From contig NC_009718.1 of assembly GCF_000017545.1 (NCBI RefSeq), forward strand, positions 62,001 to 126,000: a stretch of DNA of 64,000 nucleotides. The letters are read 5' to 3'. The DNA is from Fervidobacterium nodosum Rt17-B1 (lineage in GTDB: Bacteria; Thermotogota; Thermotogae; Thermotogales; Fervidobacteriaceae). A model generated the notes under the pieces. That model was not told the DNA's origin. It did not search any database and saw only the letters and a list, made by a program, of their open reading frames with translations. Below, in pieces: positions 42,699 to 52,971 of this stretch (position 1 is its first letter; each line of letters begins with the position of its first letter). The position numbers were made by a program, and so were the translations under genes.

Positions 42699-43181
42699 CT
42701 AAAATCCAATGCCTATGCCAGCCGTTACAGCATAGATGCCAAGTGTTTGGAAAGAAGTAGTTAAAGTTGTCATACCTTCGATGAAGAAAACTATTCCACT
42801 GCCAAATCTAAGCCCCACTTTTGCATGGAAAAGTTCGTAAGAATAGATTGCAAAATCCGTTTTGACGATATCAAAAATAATAATTGGTGCGGTTCCTGCA
42901 TAGATTAAAGTTGTTCCTATCGGTATGCCAATGTACAGATATGGGTCTAGCTCTACAAACTGAATCTGTGTGAAATCAAGTTCTTGTACCTGTTCAAAAG
43001 TTGACAAAGGATAGTAAGCTTCCAACATTAGAGAGATTCCGGCTGAAAGTGTACCAACCCTTGCACCTATGTACGGTCTGTTCTTTCCACTCAGTTCCAT
43101 ACCACCTAACACTGATAGTTCAAAGCTCATTGCTAAAACAAATCCCAAGATCAAAAAACTAAGCACAAGTATCTTTTTCAT
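42699..43181 (-). CDS. small outer-membrane beta-barrel-like protein
   Basis: A 160-residue protein with a signal peptide ending near AMS-FELSVLGG. Alternating hydrophobic and glycine-rich strands (YIGARVGTLSAGISLMLEAYY) end in an aromatic C-terminal residue (AGIGIGF), typical of outer-membrane barrels. The ATG at 43181 lies after TGGAGGTGAAAAT; the longer frame starts upstream of this ribosome site. First gene of a pair with the VWA lipoprotein. Confidence 0.65.
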   Translation of the reverse strand: MKKILVLSFLILGFVLAMSFELSVLGGMELSGKNRPYIGARVGTLSAGISLMLEAYYPLSTFEQVQELDFTQIQFVELDPYLYIGIPIGTTLIYAGTAPIIIFDIVKTDFAIYSYELFHAKVGLRFGSGIVFFIEGMTTLTTSFQTLGIYAVTAGIGIGF

Positions 43182-43302
43182 ATTTTCACCTCCAGTGTGA
43201 CTCATAGATATATGTTTGACACTGTATGTAACTTCTTAGTTCATTTTTGTTTATGAATATTTAACTTCGTTTATTTCTTTTTTTTACATTAAGATATGTT
43301 AA

Positions 43303-43345
43303 GTAAAAAAAACAGGTTCCTGACAAAAGTCAGGAACCTGTTTTT
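43303..43345. terminator. bidirectional terminator
   Basis: A 14-bp perfect stem AACAGGTTCCTGAC/GTCAGGAACCTGTT with a four-base loop. On the minus strand it is followed by eight T residues, so its main role is to end hsp20 transcription. Confidence 0.9.
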
Positions 43346-43360
43346 GGGTATTTTGAATAT

Positions 43361-43789
43361 TTATTCAATTTTAATTTCCAATGCAGGTTTCTCTTCCTTT
43401 TTCTTTGGCATTTCTAATGTAAGGACACCGTCGTTGTATTTTGCCGAAATGTTTTTAACATCTACGTAATCTGGTATGATGAATGCCCTTTCGAATTTTC
43501 CAAAGCTTCTTTCAACGATTCTGTAGTTTCTACCTTTTTCGTCTCTTTCTGTTTTCTTTTCACCAGATATCTTAAGAACTCCATCTTCTACTGTAACTTT
43601 TAATTCATCCTTTTTGACGCCTGGTAGTTCTAATTCTAAAACTACTTTATCTTCTGTTTCATATGCATCTACACGTGGATAGAACTCGAAGTCAGTTTTC
43701 AATGGTCTCATAAATTCGTTGAAAAGTCTGTCAACTTCTTTTTGTAATTCCATAAATGGTTCGAAGAAGTAATCCCTTCTTGCTAACAT
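43361..43789 (-). CDS. small heat shock protein, Hsp20/alpha-crystallin family
   Basis: A 142-residue ATP-independent chaperone. The alpha-crystallin domain runs from about residue 40 to 130 with VELELPGVKKDELKVTVED and GVLTLEMPKK. The C-terminal tail ends in an I-x-I-like ALEIKIE used for oligomer assembly. The ATG has GGAGGTGGGATT upstream. The promoter overlaps a CIRCE element, so it should be repressed by HrcA until heat stress. Confidence 0.95.
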   Translation of the reverse strand: MLARRDYFFEPFMELQKEVDRLFNEFMRPLKTDFEFYPRVDAYETEDKVVLELELPGVKKDELKVTVEDGVLKISGEKKTERDEKGRNYRIVERSFGKFERAFIIPDYVDVKNISAKYNDGVLTLEMPKKKEEKPALEIKIE

Positions 43790-43892
43790 AATCCCACCTC
43801 CACAATCTTTTTGTTTTTTTTAATTTAAATTCTATTTATCAATATTCTTTGGTAGAGCTTCTGGTTTAATACTTTTTTCAATTTCCGATTAT

Positions 43893-43930
43893 ATTATACT
43901 TTTTTATCACTCAATTGTCAAGAGTGATAA
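43893..43930 (-). promoter_or_regulatory. hsp20 promoter overlapped by a CIRCE (HrcA) operator
   Basis: TTATCACTC (43904-43912), nine bases, GAGTGATAA (43922-43930) is the CIRCE layout, differing from the consensus TTAGCACTC-N9-GAGTGCTAA by one symmetric substitution per arm. The minus-strand -35 TTGACA (43916-43921) lies in the operator's spacer, and the -10 TATAAT (43893-43898) follows 17 bp later. HrcA bound here would block RNA polymerase. Confidence 0.85.
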
Positions 43931-44055
43931 AATTAAATTTGATTTTTGATTAGATAATTTTATGAAAAGTAATTCAAATAAATAAATTTTAATTTTACTA
44001 AAAATTTTATCAGTTGTAACTTAATAATGATAATAAGATGAAAACTGTTTTTGAA
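43931..44055. other. AT-rich spacer
   Basis: About 125 bp between the hsp20 promoter and the serA terminator. Apart from homopolymer A/T runs I see no gene, repeat or hairpin here. Confidence 0.5.
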
Positions 44056-44097
44056 CAAAAAAGCAGGTGCTATAATGAATAAGCACCTGCTTTTTTG
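44056..44097 (-). terminator. rho-independent terminator of the serA unit
   Basis: AAGCAGGTGCT (44061-44071) pairs with AGCACCTGCTT (44082-44092), followed on the minus strand by a T-rich tract. It has T residues on the other side as well. Confidence 0.88.
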
Positions 44098-44114
44098 TTT
44101 TGTTATTTAGCTTT

Positions 44115-45026
44115 TTACCCAGCTATTTCTTTTATTAATCTTTCGACTAGTAACATTCCAACTCTTTCTTGCGCTTCGAATGTTGATGCTCCAACGTGTG
44201 GTGTTGCAACAACATTTGGAAGGGAAAGAAGTTTTTGTCTAAGTTCGTCTGTTGGTGGCTCGACTTCGAATACGTCTAAACCCGCTGCGTAGATTTTCCC
44301 GCTTAAGAGAGCTTCGTAAAGTGCTGATTCGTCTACTATTCCTCCTCTAGCAGCGTTGATTATGATTACTCCATCTTTCATCTTTGAAATTGTGTCTTTG
44401 TTAATTAAGTTTTTTGTTTCTGGAGTAAGTGGTACGTGAATTGTTATGTAATCACTATTGGAAATTAATGTGTCGAGGTCAACAAGTTTTACGTTCATAT
44501 CAGTTTCTTTTACGATAGGATCGTATGCTAATACATTCATATCAAAGGCGAGCAATCTTTTTGCAACTTCTCTTCCAATGTTTCCAAAACCAATTATACC
44601 AACTGTTCTTTTGTATAGCTCATGACCTTCAAGTTCTTTCTTTGTCCATTTACCGTTCTTCAAGTCTATTGTTCCCCTTGCGATATGTCTTGAACATGCA
44701 ATCATCAACCCTATCGTGAGTTCTGCAACAGAAATACTGTTTGCACCTGGTGTGTTGATTACTTTTATTCCTTTGGCTTCAGCTACTTTGACATCAATGT
44801 TATCAAGACCTGTACCTGCTCTTCCTATTATTTTCAATTTTGTTCCAGCTTCGATTATATCCGCTGTAACTTTTGTGGCACTCCTTACAACAAGAATTTC
44901 GATTTCTGGCATAAGCTTTATAAGTTCTTCTTTTTCGTAGTGTTGAGATGTTAATTGAATATTAGGCAAAGACGCAAGTTTTTCTGTTGCTTGTTTGTCA
45001 AGAGGATCGTTTATATGTACTCTCAT
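44115..45026 (-). CDS. serA: D-3-phosphoglycerate dehydrogenase (short form)
   Basis: A 303-residue D-2-hydroxyacid dehydrogenase. RAGTGLDNIDV, the NAD motif GIIGFGNIGREVAKRL, the catalytic region NAARGGIVDESALYEAL and the C-terminal TPHVGASTFEAQERVG match SerA. No ACT or ASB domain, so no serine feedback through those domains. It oxidises 3-phosphoglycerate to 3-phosphohydroxypyruvate. It follows the class V aminotransferase almost without gap (TAATATG), consistent with a two-gene serine or glyoxylate unit. Confidence 0.9.
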   Translation of the reverse strand: MRVHINDPLDKQATEKLASLPNIQLTSQHYEKEELIKLMPEIEILVVRSATKVTADIIEAGTKLKIIGRAGTGLDNIDVKVAEAKGIKVINTPGANSISVAELTIGLMIACSRHIARGTIDLKNGKWTKKELEGHELYKRTVGIIGFGNIGREVAKRLLAFDMNVLAYDPIVKETDMNVKLVDLDTLISNSDYITIHVPLTPETKNLINKDTISKMKDGVIIINAARGGIVDESALYEALLSGKIYAAGLDVFEVEPPTDELRQKLLSLPNVVATPHVGASTFEAQERVGMLLVERLIKEIAG

Positions 45027-45027
45027 A

Positions 45028-46170
45028 TTATTTCACCAACCCTTTGAAGAGAACTTCTTCAGCGGCTAGGACTCCTTTTCCTATCTCGACTTTGTAACCA
45101 AGTTCACTAAGTGCGAATTCCAAGGCTGTTATACCTGTGATTATGTCGAATGGTGTAACGTATCCAAGGTGTGAAATCCTGAATAATTCATCTTTCATTG
45201 GTTCTTGACCTGCGGCTATTGTAACGCCGTATTTGTCCCTCATCAATTTCGTAATTTTACTTGCTGGAATACCTTCTGGTGAATTAACAGCGGTAAGGAC
45301 ATTACCTGGTCTTTCGGAGAAGAATGTTAATCCAAGAGCTTTAACGGCTGCTCTTGTCGCTTCACCGTATAGAGCGTGCCTTGCCCAAACGTTTTCAATG
45401 CCTTCTTCTTTAAGCATTTTAACGGCTTTGTTAAGCATGTAGATTAAGTTTACTGCTGTTGTCCATGGATTGTCTGGTGAGCTCTTCTTGTATTTCCTCA
45501 AGTCGAAATAGTATCTGCTGTTTGTACATTTTTCTACCTTGGCATATGCTTTGTCGTTGATAGCTATGAAAGCCAATCCTGGAGGGAGCATCCAACCTTT
45601 TTGAGCGCCTGAGACAACTACGTCAACTCCCCATTCATCCATTTTCAATGGTTCAGCTAGCAATCCACTGACAGCGTCTGTTACTAATATAACATCTGTG
45701 CCTTTTGTTAACTTCGCGATATTTTCAAGGTCAATAACTGTACCTGTTGATGTTTCACTGTACGTTGTAAAGACAACTTTTGCATCTGGGTTTTCTTTCA
45801 TTGCTTTTTCAATCATCTCTGGTGTTACTGCTTTACCCCATGGGAGTTTAATTTCCACTGGTACGATACCGTAAGCCTTTGCAATTTCAACCCATCTTTC
45901 ACCGAATTTACCGGCACTAACGATGATAGCCTTTTCGCCAGGATTTACGAGGTTTACCATCGCGGTTTCAAGTGCACCGGTTCCAGATGCGGTTAATACA
46001 TAAACAGGATACTGTGTTTGAAAAACATATTTTGTTAATTCAAGAGTCTCTTCCAATATTTTTACAAACTGTGGTGTTCTGTGATGAATTGTTTCTTTTG
46101 CACCTTCAAGGAGTATTTCGTGTGGTACCGGTGTTGGTCCTGGAGCAAGCAATAAGTTTTTCTTAACCAT
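45028..46170 (-). CDS. class V aminotransferase (serine-glyoxylate/phosphoserine type)
   Basis: A 380-residue PLP enzyme starting [15 protein letters not shown], with HHRTPQF, the [13 protein letters not shown] cofactor loop, VTDAVSGLL and the Schiff-base Lys in [16 protein letters not shown]. The fold fits alanine-glyoxylate or serine-pyruvate aminotransferases. In Thermotogales this gene beside serA is thought to serve as the phosphoserine aminotransferase step of serine synthesis, or its reverse; the direction cannot be told from sequence. First gene of the unit with serA. Confidence 0.87.
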   Translation of the reverse strand: MVKKNLLLAPGPTPVPHEILLEGAKETIHHRTPQFVKILEETLELTKYVFQTQYPVYVLTASGTGALETAMVNLVNPGEKAIIVSAGKFGERWVEIAKAYGIVPVEIKLPWGKAVTPEMIEKAMKENPDAKVVFTTYSETSTGTVIDLENIAKLTKGTDVILVTDAVSGLLAEPLKMDEWGVDVVVSGAQKGWMLPPGLAFIAINDKAYAKVEKCTNSRYYFDLRKYKKSSPDNPWTTAVNLIYMLNKAVKMLKEEGIENVWARHALYGEATRAAVKALGLTFFSERPGNVLTAVNSPEGIPASKITKLMRDKYGVTIAAGQEPMKDELFRISHLGYVTPFDIITGITALEFALSELGYKVEIGKGVLAAEEVLFKGLVK

Positions 46171-46212
46171 GTTTTAAACCTCCCCTTGTTGTAATATAGA
46201 AATGGCAATATC

Positions 46213-46263
46213 AAGTGTAATAGTACCAATTACCATTTACACTTATTTTTTATCAATTGTCAA
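46213..46263 (-). promoter_or_regulatory. possible promoter and palindromic operator for the serA unit
   Basis: On the minus strand a TTGACA (46258-46263) is followed 17-18 bp later by a weak -10 (GTAAAT/TAAATG). Overlapping it and downstream, AAGTGTAA (46213-46220) and TTACACTT (46237-46244) form a perfect 8-bp dyad with a 16-bp spacer, which looks like a regulator-binding site. Confidence 0.5.
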
Positions 46264-46587
46264 ACCTGTTTAACGGTGGAATTTAGTTTTTAATTATAAC
46301 TTTATGAAGTTTTTTAAATTTAGCTTGTATTTTTTTCAATTATATTATTCAAAAAGCTTGAAAAATGAATATGTAATCACAAACATCAATCAATATTAGT
46401 GTTTGCAAAATTTTTCATGCAAAAAAATGCATAAATTTTATTGTAACTTTTTGAATAAAGCCTTATTTTCAAAATTTATTGAATGTTTTTTAAATTAGAT
46501 AATATGGCATAAATTTGCTAACAACTTTATGGACAAACTCAAAAAAGCAAATCAAAAATTCTATAAAAAGCAGGGGAGTGGTTAAAG
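46264..46587. other. AT-rich divergent intergenic region
   Basis: About 320 bp between the serA unit and the aminotransferase-Buk operon, very rich in A/T runs. It must carry the promoter of the large fermentation operon; TTGAAT followed by TAATAT about 46480-46506 is a candidate but not convincing. No ORF or RNA gene recognised. Confidence 0.45.
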
Positions 46588-47823
46588 ATGGATTTAGAAA
46601 GCAAACTTTCAGAAATAGGTAAAAACTTGAGATCCTCACTTATTAGGGAACTTTTAAAGTATGCTTCAGTACCAGGTTCTATATCTTTTGGCGGTGGAGT
46701 TCCCGATCCAGAAACGTTCCCAAGACACGAACTTGCTGAAATTGCCAAAGAAGTTATCGAAAAAGATTATAAATATACGTTACAATACAACACAACTGAA
46801 GGTGATGATGAACTTGCCAAACAAATGGTAAAACTCCTTGAAAAAGCGTATGGAATAACCGGAATTGAACGTGAAAATTTGCTTTTTACCACGGGTTCGC
46901 AACAAGCTCTTGACCTGATTGCAAGAATTTTCTTAGACAAAGATAGTATATGTATAGCCGAATTTCCTGTTTACCTTGGTGCTGCAAGTGCATTTAGAAT
47001 TAATTTCCCAAAATTCGAAACTATACCTTTACAAGATGATGGTATGGATGTCGATTATCTCGAAAAGAAGTTGAAGGAGCTAGATGAAAAAGGGTTGGTA
47101 AACCAAGTGAAGTTTATTTACACAGTCCCTACCTTCCATAATCCCGCCGGCGTGACGATGAGCTTAGAGAAGAGGAAGAGATTAATAGAACTTGCGGAGA
47201 AATACGATATATTGATTCTAGAAGATGATCCTTATGGAATGCTTAGGTTTGAAGGTGAAAATTTGCCATCACTTTACAAATTGGCAGGTCCGGATAGAGT
47301 TGTTCTTTTAAACACATTTAGCAAAATTCTTACACCAGGTCTCAGATTGGGAATAATCATTGGACGTGCTGATATTGTTAGAAAAGCAACCTTGGCAAAG
47401 CAAGCTGCAGATCTTTGTAGTCCAAGTTTGAATCAAAGAATTGCCGCAAGGTATTTAGAAAGATACGATTTATTCGAGCAGTTAAAACCTGGTATTGAAC
47501 TTTACAGAAAAAAGAAGAATACCATGATTAAAGCTCTCGAAGAGAATTTCTCAGATATCCCAGGTGCAAAATGGGTCAATCCACAAGGTGGATTGTTTGT
47601 GTGGATGACTCTTCCTGAAGGTTTCGATACTATGGATATGTTCGAAATAGCAAAAGAAAAGAAGATATACTACATACCCGGTCAAGCATTTACCGTTGAT
47701 GATAGTGTATCCACTTCTATGAGGTTATCTTTCTGCTTACCACCTGAAGAAAAGATCATTGAAGGTGTGAAAAGACTCAAAGAGGTTGTTGTAGAATACG
47801 GGAAGAAAAAGGGGTTGATTTGA
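46588..47823 (+). CDS. class I/II aminotransferase of the amino-acid fermentation operon
   Basis: A 411-residue PLP enzyme of the 2-aminoadipate/kynurenine aminotransferase group: SFGGGVPDPETFP, LLFTTGSQQALDLI, TVPTFHNPAGVTM, LEDDPYGMLRF and the Schiff-base Lys in LLNTFSKILTPGLRLG. Members accept branched-chain or aromatic amino acids. Placed first in an operon with Ptb, Buk and KOR genes, it should deaminate amino acids to 2-oxoacids. The ATG lies after GGGGAGTGGTTAAAG; the next ORF starts one base behind its stop. Confidence 0.88.
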   Translation: MDLESKLSEIGKNLRSSLIRELLKYASVPGSISFGGGVPDPETFPRHELAEIAKEVIEKDYKYTLQYNTTEGDDELAKQMVKLLEKAYGITGIERENLLFTTGSQQALDLIARIFLDKDSICIAEFPVYLGAASAFRINFPKFETIPLQDDGMDVDYLEKKLKELDEKGLVNQVKFIYTVPTFHNPAGVTMSLEKRKRLIELAEKYDILILEDDPYGMLRFEGENLPSLYKLAGPDRVVLLNTFSKILTPGLRLGIIIGRADIVRKATLAKQAADLCSPSLNQRIAARYLERYDLFEQLKPGIELYRKKKNTMIKALEENFSDIPGAKWVNPQGGLFVWMTLPEGFDTMDMFEIAKEKKIYYIPGQAFTVDDSVSTSMRLSFCLPPEEKIIEGVKRLKEVVVEYGKKKGLI

Positions 47824-47824
47824 T

Positions 47825-48898
47825 ATGAAGATTCTCGTTATAAACCCAGGCGCCACAAGCACAAAAGTCGCTATTTTTGAGGACAAAAACAAATTAGTCC
47901 AAGAAAACCTTCAGCATTCCGTCGAAGAGCTTGAAAGATTCCCAACAGTAATGGACCAAAAAAAATTAAGAGAAGAAGCTATAATCAAGTTTTTAGAAAA
48001 GAATAATCTCAAGGTAGAAGATTTAGATGCTATCGCAGCGCGCGGAGGGATACTTCCACCAGTCGAGAGTGGGACTTACAGAGTAGACGAAAAAATGGTT
48101 GATTATCTTTTAAACAAAACAAAAGTCCAACATGCTTCGAATCTCGCAGCTGTTATAGGATACGAACTTGCAAAAAAATGCAAAAAAGAAATTCCAGTTT
48201 ACATAACCGATCCAGTAAGTGTAGATGAGATGATTCCAGAGGCAAGGCTTTCCGGAATTAAAGATATTGAAAGAAAAAGCTTATCACATATTTCAAATAT
48301 GAGGGCAGTTGGCATAAGGATTGCTGAAGAACTTGGAAAGAGATTCGATGAGTTGAACATGGTAATTGCACATCTCGGGAGTGGAATTTCCGTTGCACCA
48401 TTTGAGAAAGGAAGAATGATAGATGTTAATAACGCAAACGATGAGGGACCATTTAGTGTAGAGAGAACCGGAGAATTGCCGGTTGGGGATATTGTAAAGC
48501 TTTGCTATTCTGGGAAACATACTAAAGAAGAAATAAAAAAGATGTTCATCGGACATGGTGGATTGGTTTCTTACCTTGGTACAAACGATTTGAGAGAAGC
48601 GTTTAAAATGGCTGAAACTGATAAAAAAGCGATGGAAGTTATCGAGGCTATGGCTTATCAAATTGCCCAAGAAGTTGGCGCGATGTGTGTAGCTTTGAAA
48701 GGTAAAGTAGATGCAATTGTTTTTACCGGTGGAATGGCTTACAGTGAAAAATTTATAAATATGATAAAAGATTACATCTACAAATTTGCCCCAATTTTCA
48801 TTGTACCTGGTGAGATGGAAATGGAAGCTCTCGCTTATGGCGCCTTAAGAGTATTAACAGGTGAAGAGAAAGAAAAGGTATGGGGTGATGAAAAATGA
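47825..48898 (+). CDS. buk: butyrate kinase (branched-chain fatty-acid kinase), paralogue 1
   Basis: A 357-residue ASKHA kinase starting [18 protein letters not shown], with LNMVIAHLGSGISVAPFEKGR and VFTGGMAYSEKFI. It converts acyl phosphate and ADP to a carboxylic acid and ATP. It shares the operon with a second Buk at 49813-50898, to which it is clearly related but far from identical, suggesting different acyl-chain preferences. The stop overlaps ptb by ATGA. Confidence 0.92.
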   Translation: MKILVINPGATSTKVAIFEDKNKLVQENLQHSVEELERFPTVMDQKKLREEAIIKFLEKNNLKVEDLDAIAARGGILPPVESGTYRVDEKMVDYLLNKTKVQHASNLAAVIGYELAKKCKKEIPVYITDPVSVDEMIPEARLSGIKDIERKSLSHISNMRAVGIRIAEELGKRFDELNMVIAHLGSGISVAPFEKGRMIDVNNANDEGPFSVERTGELPVGDIVKLCYSGKHTKEEIKKMFIGHGGLVSYLGTNDLREAFKMAETDKKAMEVIEAMAYQIAQEVGAMCVALKGKVDAIVFTGGMAYSEKFINMIKDYIYKFAPIFIVPGEMEMEALAYGALRVLTGEEKEKVWGDEK

Positions 48899-49785
48899 CA
48901 AAATTATTTGAATTGCTTGAAAAAGCAAAAAATAACGGTAAAAAAATCGTTGCGGTCGCGGCTGCGGATGATGATGTTGTTTTAAGAGCCGTAGAAATGG
49001 CAAGGAACGAGGGAATAGTTGATGGAATTCTTTTCGGGGATACTCAAAAGATAATAGCTGCTGCTGAAAAAGCTAGAGTCGATTTGAAAAATTACGAAAT
49101 AATCGATTCTAAGAATCCCGCTGACGATGCAGTGAAGGCAGTTGTTGATAAGAGAGCACACTTTGTTATGAAAGGGAATATCAAAACAGGTGACTTAATG
49201 AAGGCTGTTTTGAAAGATGAATATAATCTTAAGACAGGTAGAACCATGTCACTTGTTAGTATATTCGAAACACCTCTTTACCATAAGTTGTTAATAGTAA
49301 CGGATGCAGGTATGACAATTGCGCCAGATCTTGATCAAAAAGTTCACCTTATTGAAAATGCCGTCCTTGTTGCAAGAAAAGCTGTTGGTGTTGAAAAACC
49401 TAAAGTAGCTATATTGGGTGCTATAGAAGTTGTGAATCCAAAGATGGAGGCAACCGTTCATGCCGCATTACTTGCCAAAATGAACGATAGAGGCCAGATA
49501 AAGGGTTGCATTATCGATGGACCATTTGCTTTAGATAACGCTGTGTCTAAAGAAGCTGCCGAACATAAGGGAATTGTAAGTCCTGTGGCTGGAGATGCGG
49601 ATATTCTTGTCATGCCTGATATAGAAGCTGGTAACATTTTCTACAAAGCAATGGTTTTTCTTGCCGGTTCAAAGGTTGCTTCTGCGATTATTGGTGCAAA
49701 ATGCCCAGTTGCGTTAACGTCAAGGGCAGATAGCGATGAAACAAAATTGTTGTCTCTAGCACTTACATGTTTAATGACAGAATAA
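48895..49785 (+). CDS. ptb: phosphate butyryltransferase-like enzyme
   Basis: A 296-residue member of the PTA_PTB family (AAADDDVVLRAVEMAR, MKGNIKTGDLMKAVL, VVNPKMEATVHAALLAKM, GNIFYKAMVFLAGSK). It swaps CoA for phosphate on an acyl-CoA. Being between two butyrate kinases it should produce butyryl-, isobutyryl- or isovaleryl-phosphate. Translationally coupled to the first buk. Confidence 0.92.
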   Translation: MTKLFELLEKAKNNGKKIVAVAAADDDVVLRAVEMARNEGIVDGILFGDTQKIIAAAEKARVDLKNYEIIDSKNPADDAVKAVVDKRAHFVMKGNIKTGDLMKAVLKDEYNLKTGRTMSLVSIFETPLYHKLLIVTDAGMTIAPDLDQKVHLIENAVLVARKAVGVEKPKVAILGAIEVVNPKMEATVHAALLAKMNDRGQIKGCIIDGPFALDNAVSKEAAEHKGIVSPVAGDADILVMPDIEAGNIFYKAMVFLAGSKVASAIIGAKCPVALTSRADSDETKLLSLALTCLMTE

Positions 49786-50898
<1,113 letters not shown>

Positions 50899-50929
50899 AA
50901 ATTCAAAAATTAAGAATAAGGTGAAAAAT

Positions 50930-51589
50930 ATGGAAAATAAAATAGCAAAAAACTATGCTTTTATTGGACTTTTTGGAAGTGGAAAAACGGAAGTAGCTAT
51001 AAACTGGGCATTGAAATTGAAGGATGAATACGAAAAAGTTGCGATAATCGATGGTGACATAATCTCTCCATATTTTAGAACAAGAGACGTAGCTGAAGAT
51101 TTGGAAAAAATGGGATTAGTCACTGTGTATCCAAAAGGCGCTTTGAGAAATGCGGATTTACCCATAATAACTGGTGGAGCGATTGGTTACCTTGTTAATC
51201 AAGAGTATAAAACAGTTATCGATGTTGGTGGTGAAGAAAACGGTATAGTTGTCCTTGGTTATTTGAAGCCGTATCTTGGTAATGCAGAAATTAGTATGGT
51301 GGTTAACATAGCAAGGCCATTTTCATCAACCGTCGATGGAATTATAAAAGCTTACGAGCAGTTGAGAAGAGTAGCAAGAATAGAAGTTGATTATCTTATA
51401 AACAACGCAAATCTTTCATATGAAACAACCCCAGAGTTGATTAAAAAAGGAGAAGAAATAGTAAGTAAAGTGTCAGAGATAATAGAGGTGCCAGTGAAAT
51501 TTACCGTTGTGCCTGAATTTTTAAACGTAGACGACTTAAAATATCCCATTTTCAAAATCAAAAGATTTATGAAAATGGAAAATTATTGA
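50930..51589 (+). CDS. P-loop ATPase of unknown function in the fermentation operon
   Basis: A 219-residue protein of the ParA/CobQ-CbiA-like P-loop group: Walker A FIGLFGSGKTEVAINWAL, IIDGDIISPYFRTRDVA, a switch-II-like TVIDVGGEENGIVVLGYL. No DNA-binding part. It is sandwiched between Buk and the KOR subunits on the same strand, so it may be a maturation, assembly or regulatory factor for these enzymes; this is inference only. I prefer the ATG at 50930 (AAGGTG six bases upstream); ATG 50891 is also possible. Confidence 0.72.
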   Translation: MENKIAKNYAFIGLFGSGKTEVAINWALKLKDEYEKVAIIDGDIISPYFRTRDVAEDLEKMGLVTVYPKGALRNADLPIITGGAIGYLVNQEYKTVIDVGGEENGIVVLGYLKPYLGNAEISMVVNIARPFSSTVDGIIKAYEQLRRVARIEVDYLINNANLSYETTPELIKKGEEIVSKVSEIIEVPVKFTVVPEFLNVDDLKYPIFKIKRFMKMENY

Positions 51590-51656
51590 TTCGATATTAA
51601 TTCGGAATTATTTCATGAAGTTTTATAAAACTTGTTTGTTAGAAGGAGGAGATAAG

Positions 51657-51887
51657 ATGCCAAAAGTAAAAGGTAAGATTGAGATTGACCAAGAAAGGTG
51701 TAAAGGTTGCGGACTTTGTATCAGCGTATGCCCTATGAAAGTTATTGATTTTTCTGAAGGTTTTAATTCAAAAGGTTACCATCCCGCTGAAGCCAAGTAC
51801 GTTGATAAGTGTATTGCTTGTGGTTTTTGTTATAACATGTGTCCAGATACTTGTATAACTGTTTACAGAGAAGTAGAAAGCGCATAA
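51657..51887 (+). CDS. 2-oxoacid:ferredoxin oxidoreductase delta subunit (2[4Fe-4S] ferredoxin)
   Basis: A 76-residue ferredoxin-like subunit with two clusters, CKGCGLCISVCPMKV and CIACGFCYNMCPDTC. It relays electrons from the TPP subunit to ferredoxin. The ATG at 51657 follows AGAAGGAGGAGATAAG; the longer frame is spurious. First of the four oxidoreductase genes, about 65 bases after the P-loop ATPase gene. Confidence 0.93.
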   Translation: MPKVKGKIEIDQERCKGCGLCISVCPMKVIDFSEGFNSKGYHPAEAKYVDKCIACGFCYNMCPDTCITVYREVESA

Positions 51888-51904
51888 ATGGGGAGGGAAA
51901 ATAG

Positions 51905-52966
51905 ATGTCAGAAAGAGTGTTAGTAAAAGGTACTGAAGCGATAGGAGAAGCAGCTATCAGAGCTGGTTGTAGGTTGTTTTTTGGTTATCCAATCACACCG
52001 CAAAATGAATTACCAGAATATATGTCAAAAAGATTGCCTGAAGTTAATGGAACGTTCCTTCAATCTGAAAGTGAAGTTTCTGCCGTGAATATGGTTTACG
52101 GTGCTGCATGTACGGGCACAAGGATTATGACTTCTACGTCTTCTCCAGGTTTCAGTCTTATGCAAGAAGGTGTTTCTTACATGGCTTGTGCTGAATTACC
52201 GGCTGTTTTTGTTAATGTCGTTCGTGGTGGACCAGGTTTGGGTGACATACAACCATCGCAAGGTGATTATTGGCAGGCAACAAAAGGAGGCGGGCACGGA
52301 GATTACAAATTGATAGTACTTGCCCCTTCGACCGTCCAAGAGGCAGTAGATCTAACGGTTTTAGCTTTTGATTTAGCAGATAAGTACAGAAACCCCGTAT
52401 TAATCATTGCAGATGGTGTTATTGGGCAGATGATGGAGCCAGTTACATTCCCAGAATTTAGAGATTTAAGTACATTACCTTCACATGAAGACTGGGCGTT
52501 AACTGGTGCAAATGGTAGAGAAAAACATATTGTTGTATCGTTTGACATAGATCCATACGTTCTTGAAAAGATGAATTTGAGATTGGTGGAAAAATACAAA
52601 GTTATTGAAAAAACAGAAAAAAGATGGGAAGAATATAAATTAGAAGATGCGGATATAGTTATAACTGCGTTTGGTACAGTCGCAAGAATTGCCAAGAGTG
52701 TTGTTGAACAAGCAAGAAAAGAAGGTATAAAAGTTGGCTTGTTCAGACCAATAACCTTATGGCCATTCCCATACGAAAGACTCGAAGAAATTGCAAAAGG
52801 CAAGAAGTTAGTATTCGATGTTGAGATGAATATGGGACAGATGCTTGAAGATGTAAAAATGGCAGTTAAAGACCATGCGCCAGTTGAATACTACGGAAGA
52901 CTTGGCGGAGTTGTACCTACTCCAGAAGAAATACTTGAAGTTTTGAAATCGAAAATCGGGAGGTAA
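51905..52966 (+). CDS. 2-oxoacid:ferredoxin oxidoreductase alpha subunit
   Basis: A 353-residue subunit (KorA/VorA) with [35 protein letters not shown] and [17 protein letters not shown], the domain I region binding the substrate side of TPP. Four-subunit enzymes of this kind act on 2-oxoisovalerate or 2-oxoglutarate. With Ptb and Buk beside it, branched-chain 2-oxoacids are the better guess. Confidence 0.93.
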   Translation: MSERVLVKGTEAIGEAAIRAGCRLFFGYPITPQNELPEYMSKRLPEVNGTFLQSESEVSAVNMVYGAACTGTRIMTSTSSPGFSLMQEGVSYMACAELPAVFVNVVRGGPGLGDIQPSQGDYWQATKGGGHGDYKLIVLAPSTVQEAVDLTVLAFDLADKYRNPVLIIADGVIGQMMEPVTFPEFRDLSTLPSHEDWALTGANGREKHIVVSFDIDPYVLEKMNLRLVEKYKVIEKTEKRWEEYKLEDADIVITAFGTVARIAKSVVEQARKEGIKVGLFRPITLWPFPYERLEEIAKGKKLVFDVEMNMGQMLEDVKMAVKDHAPVEYYGRLGGVVPTPEEILEVLKSKIGR

Positions 52967-52971
52967 TAAAT

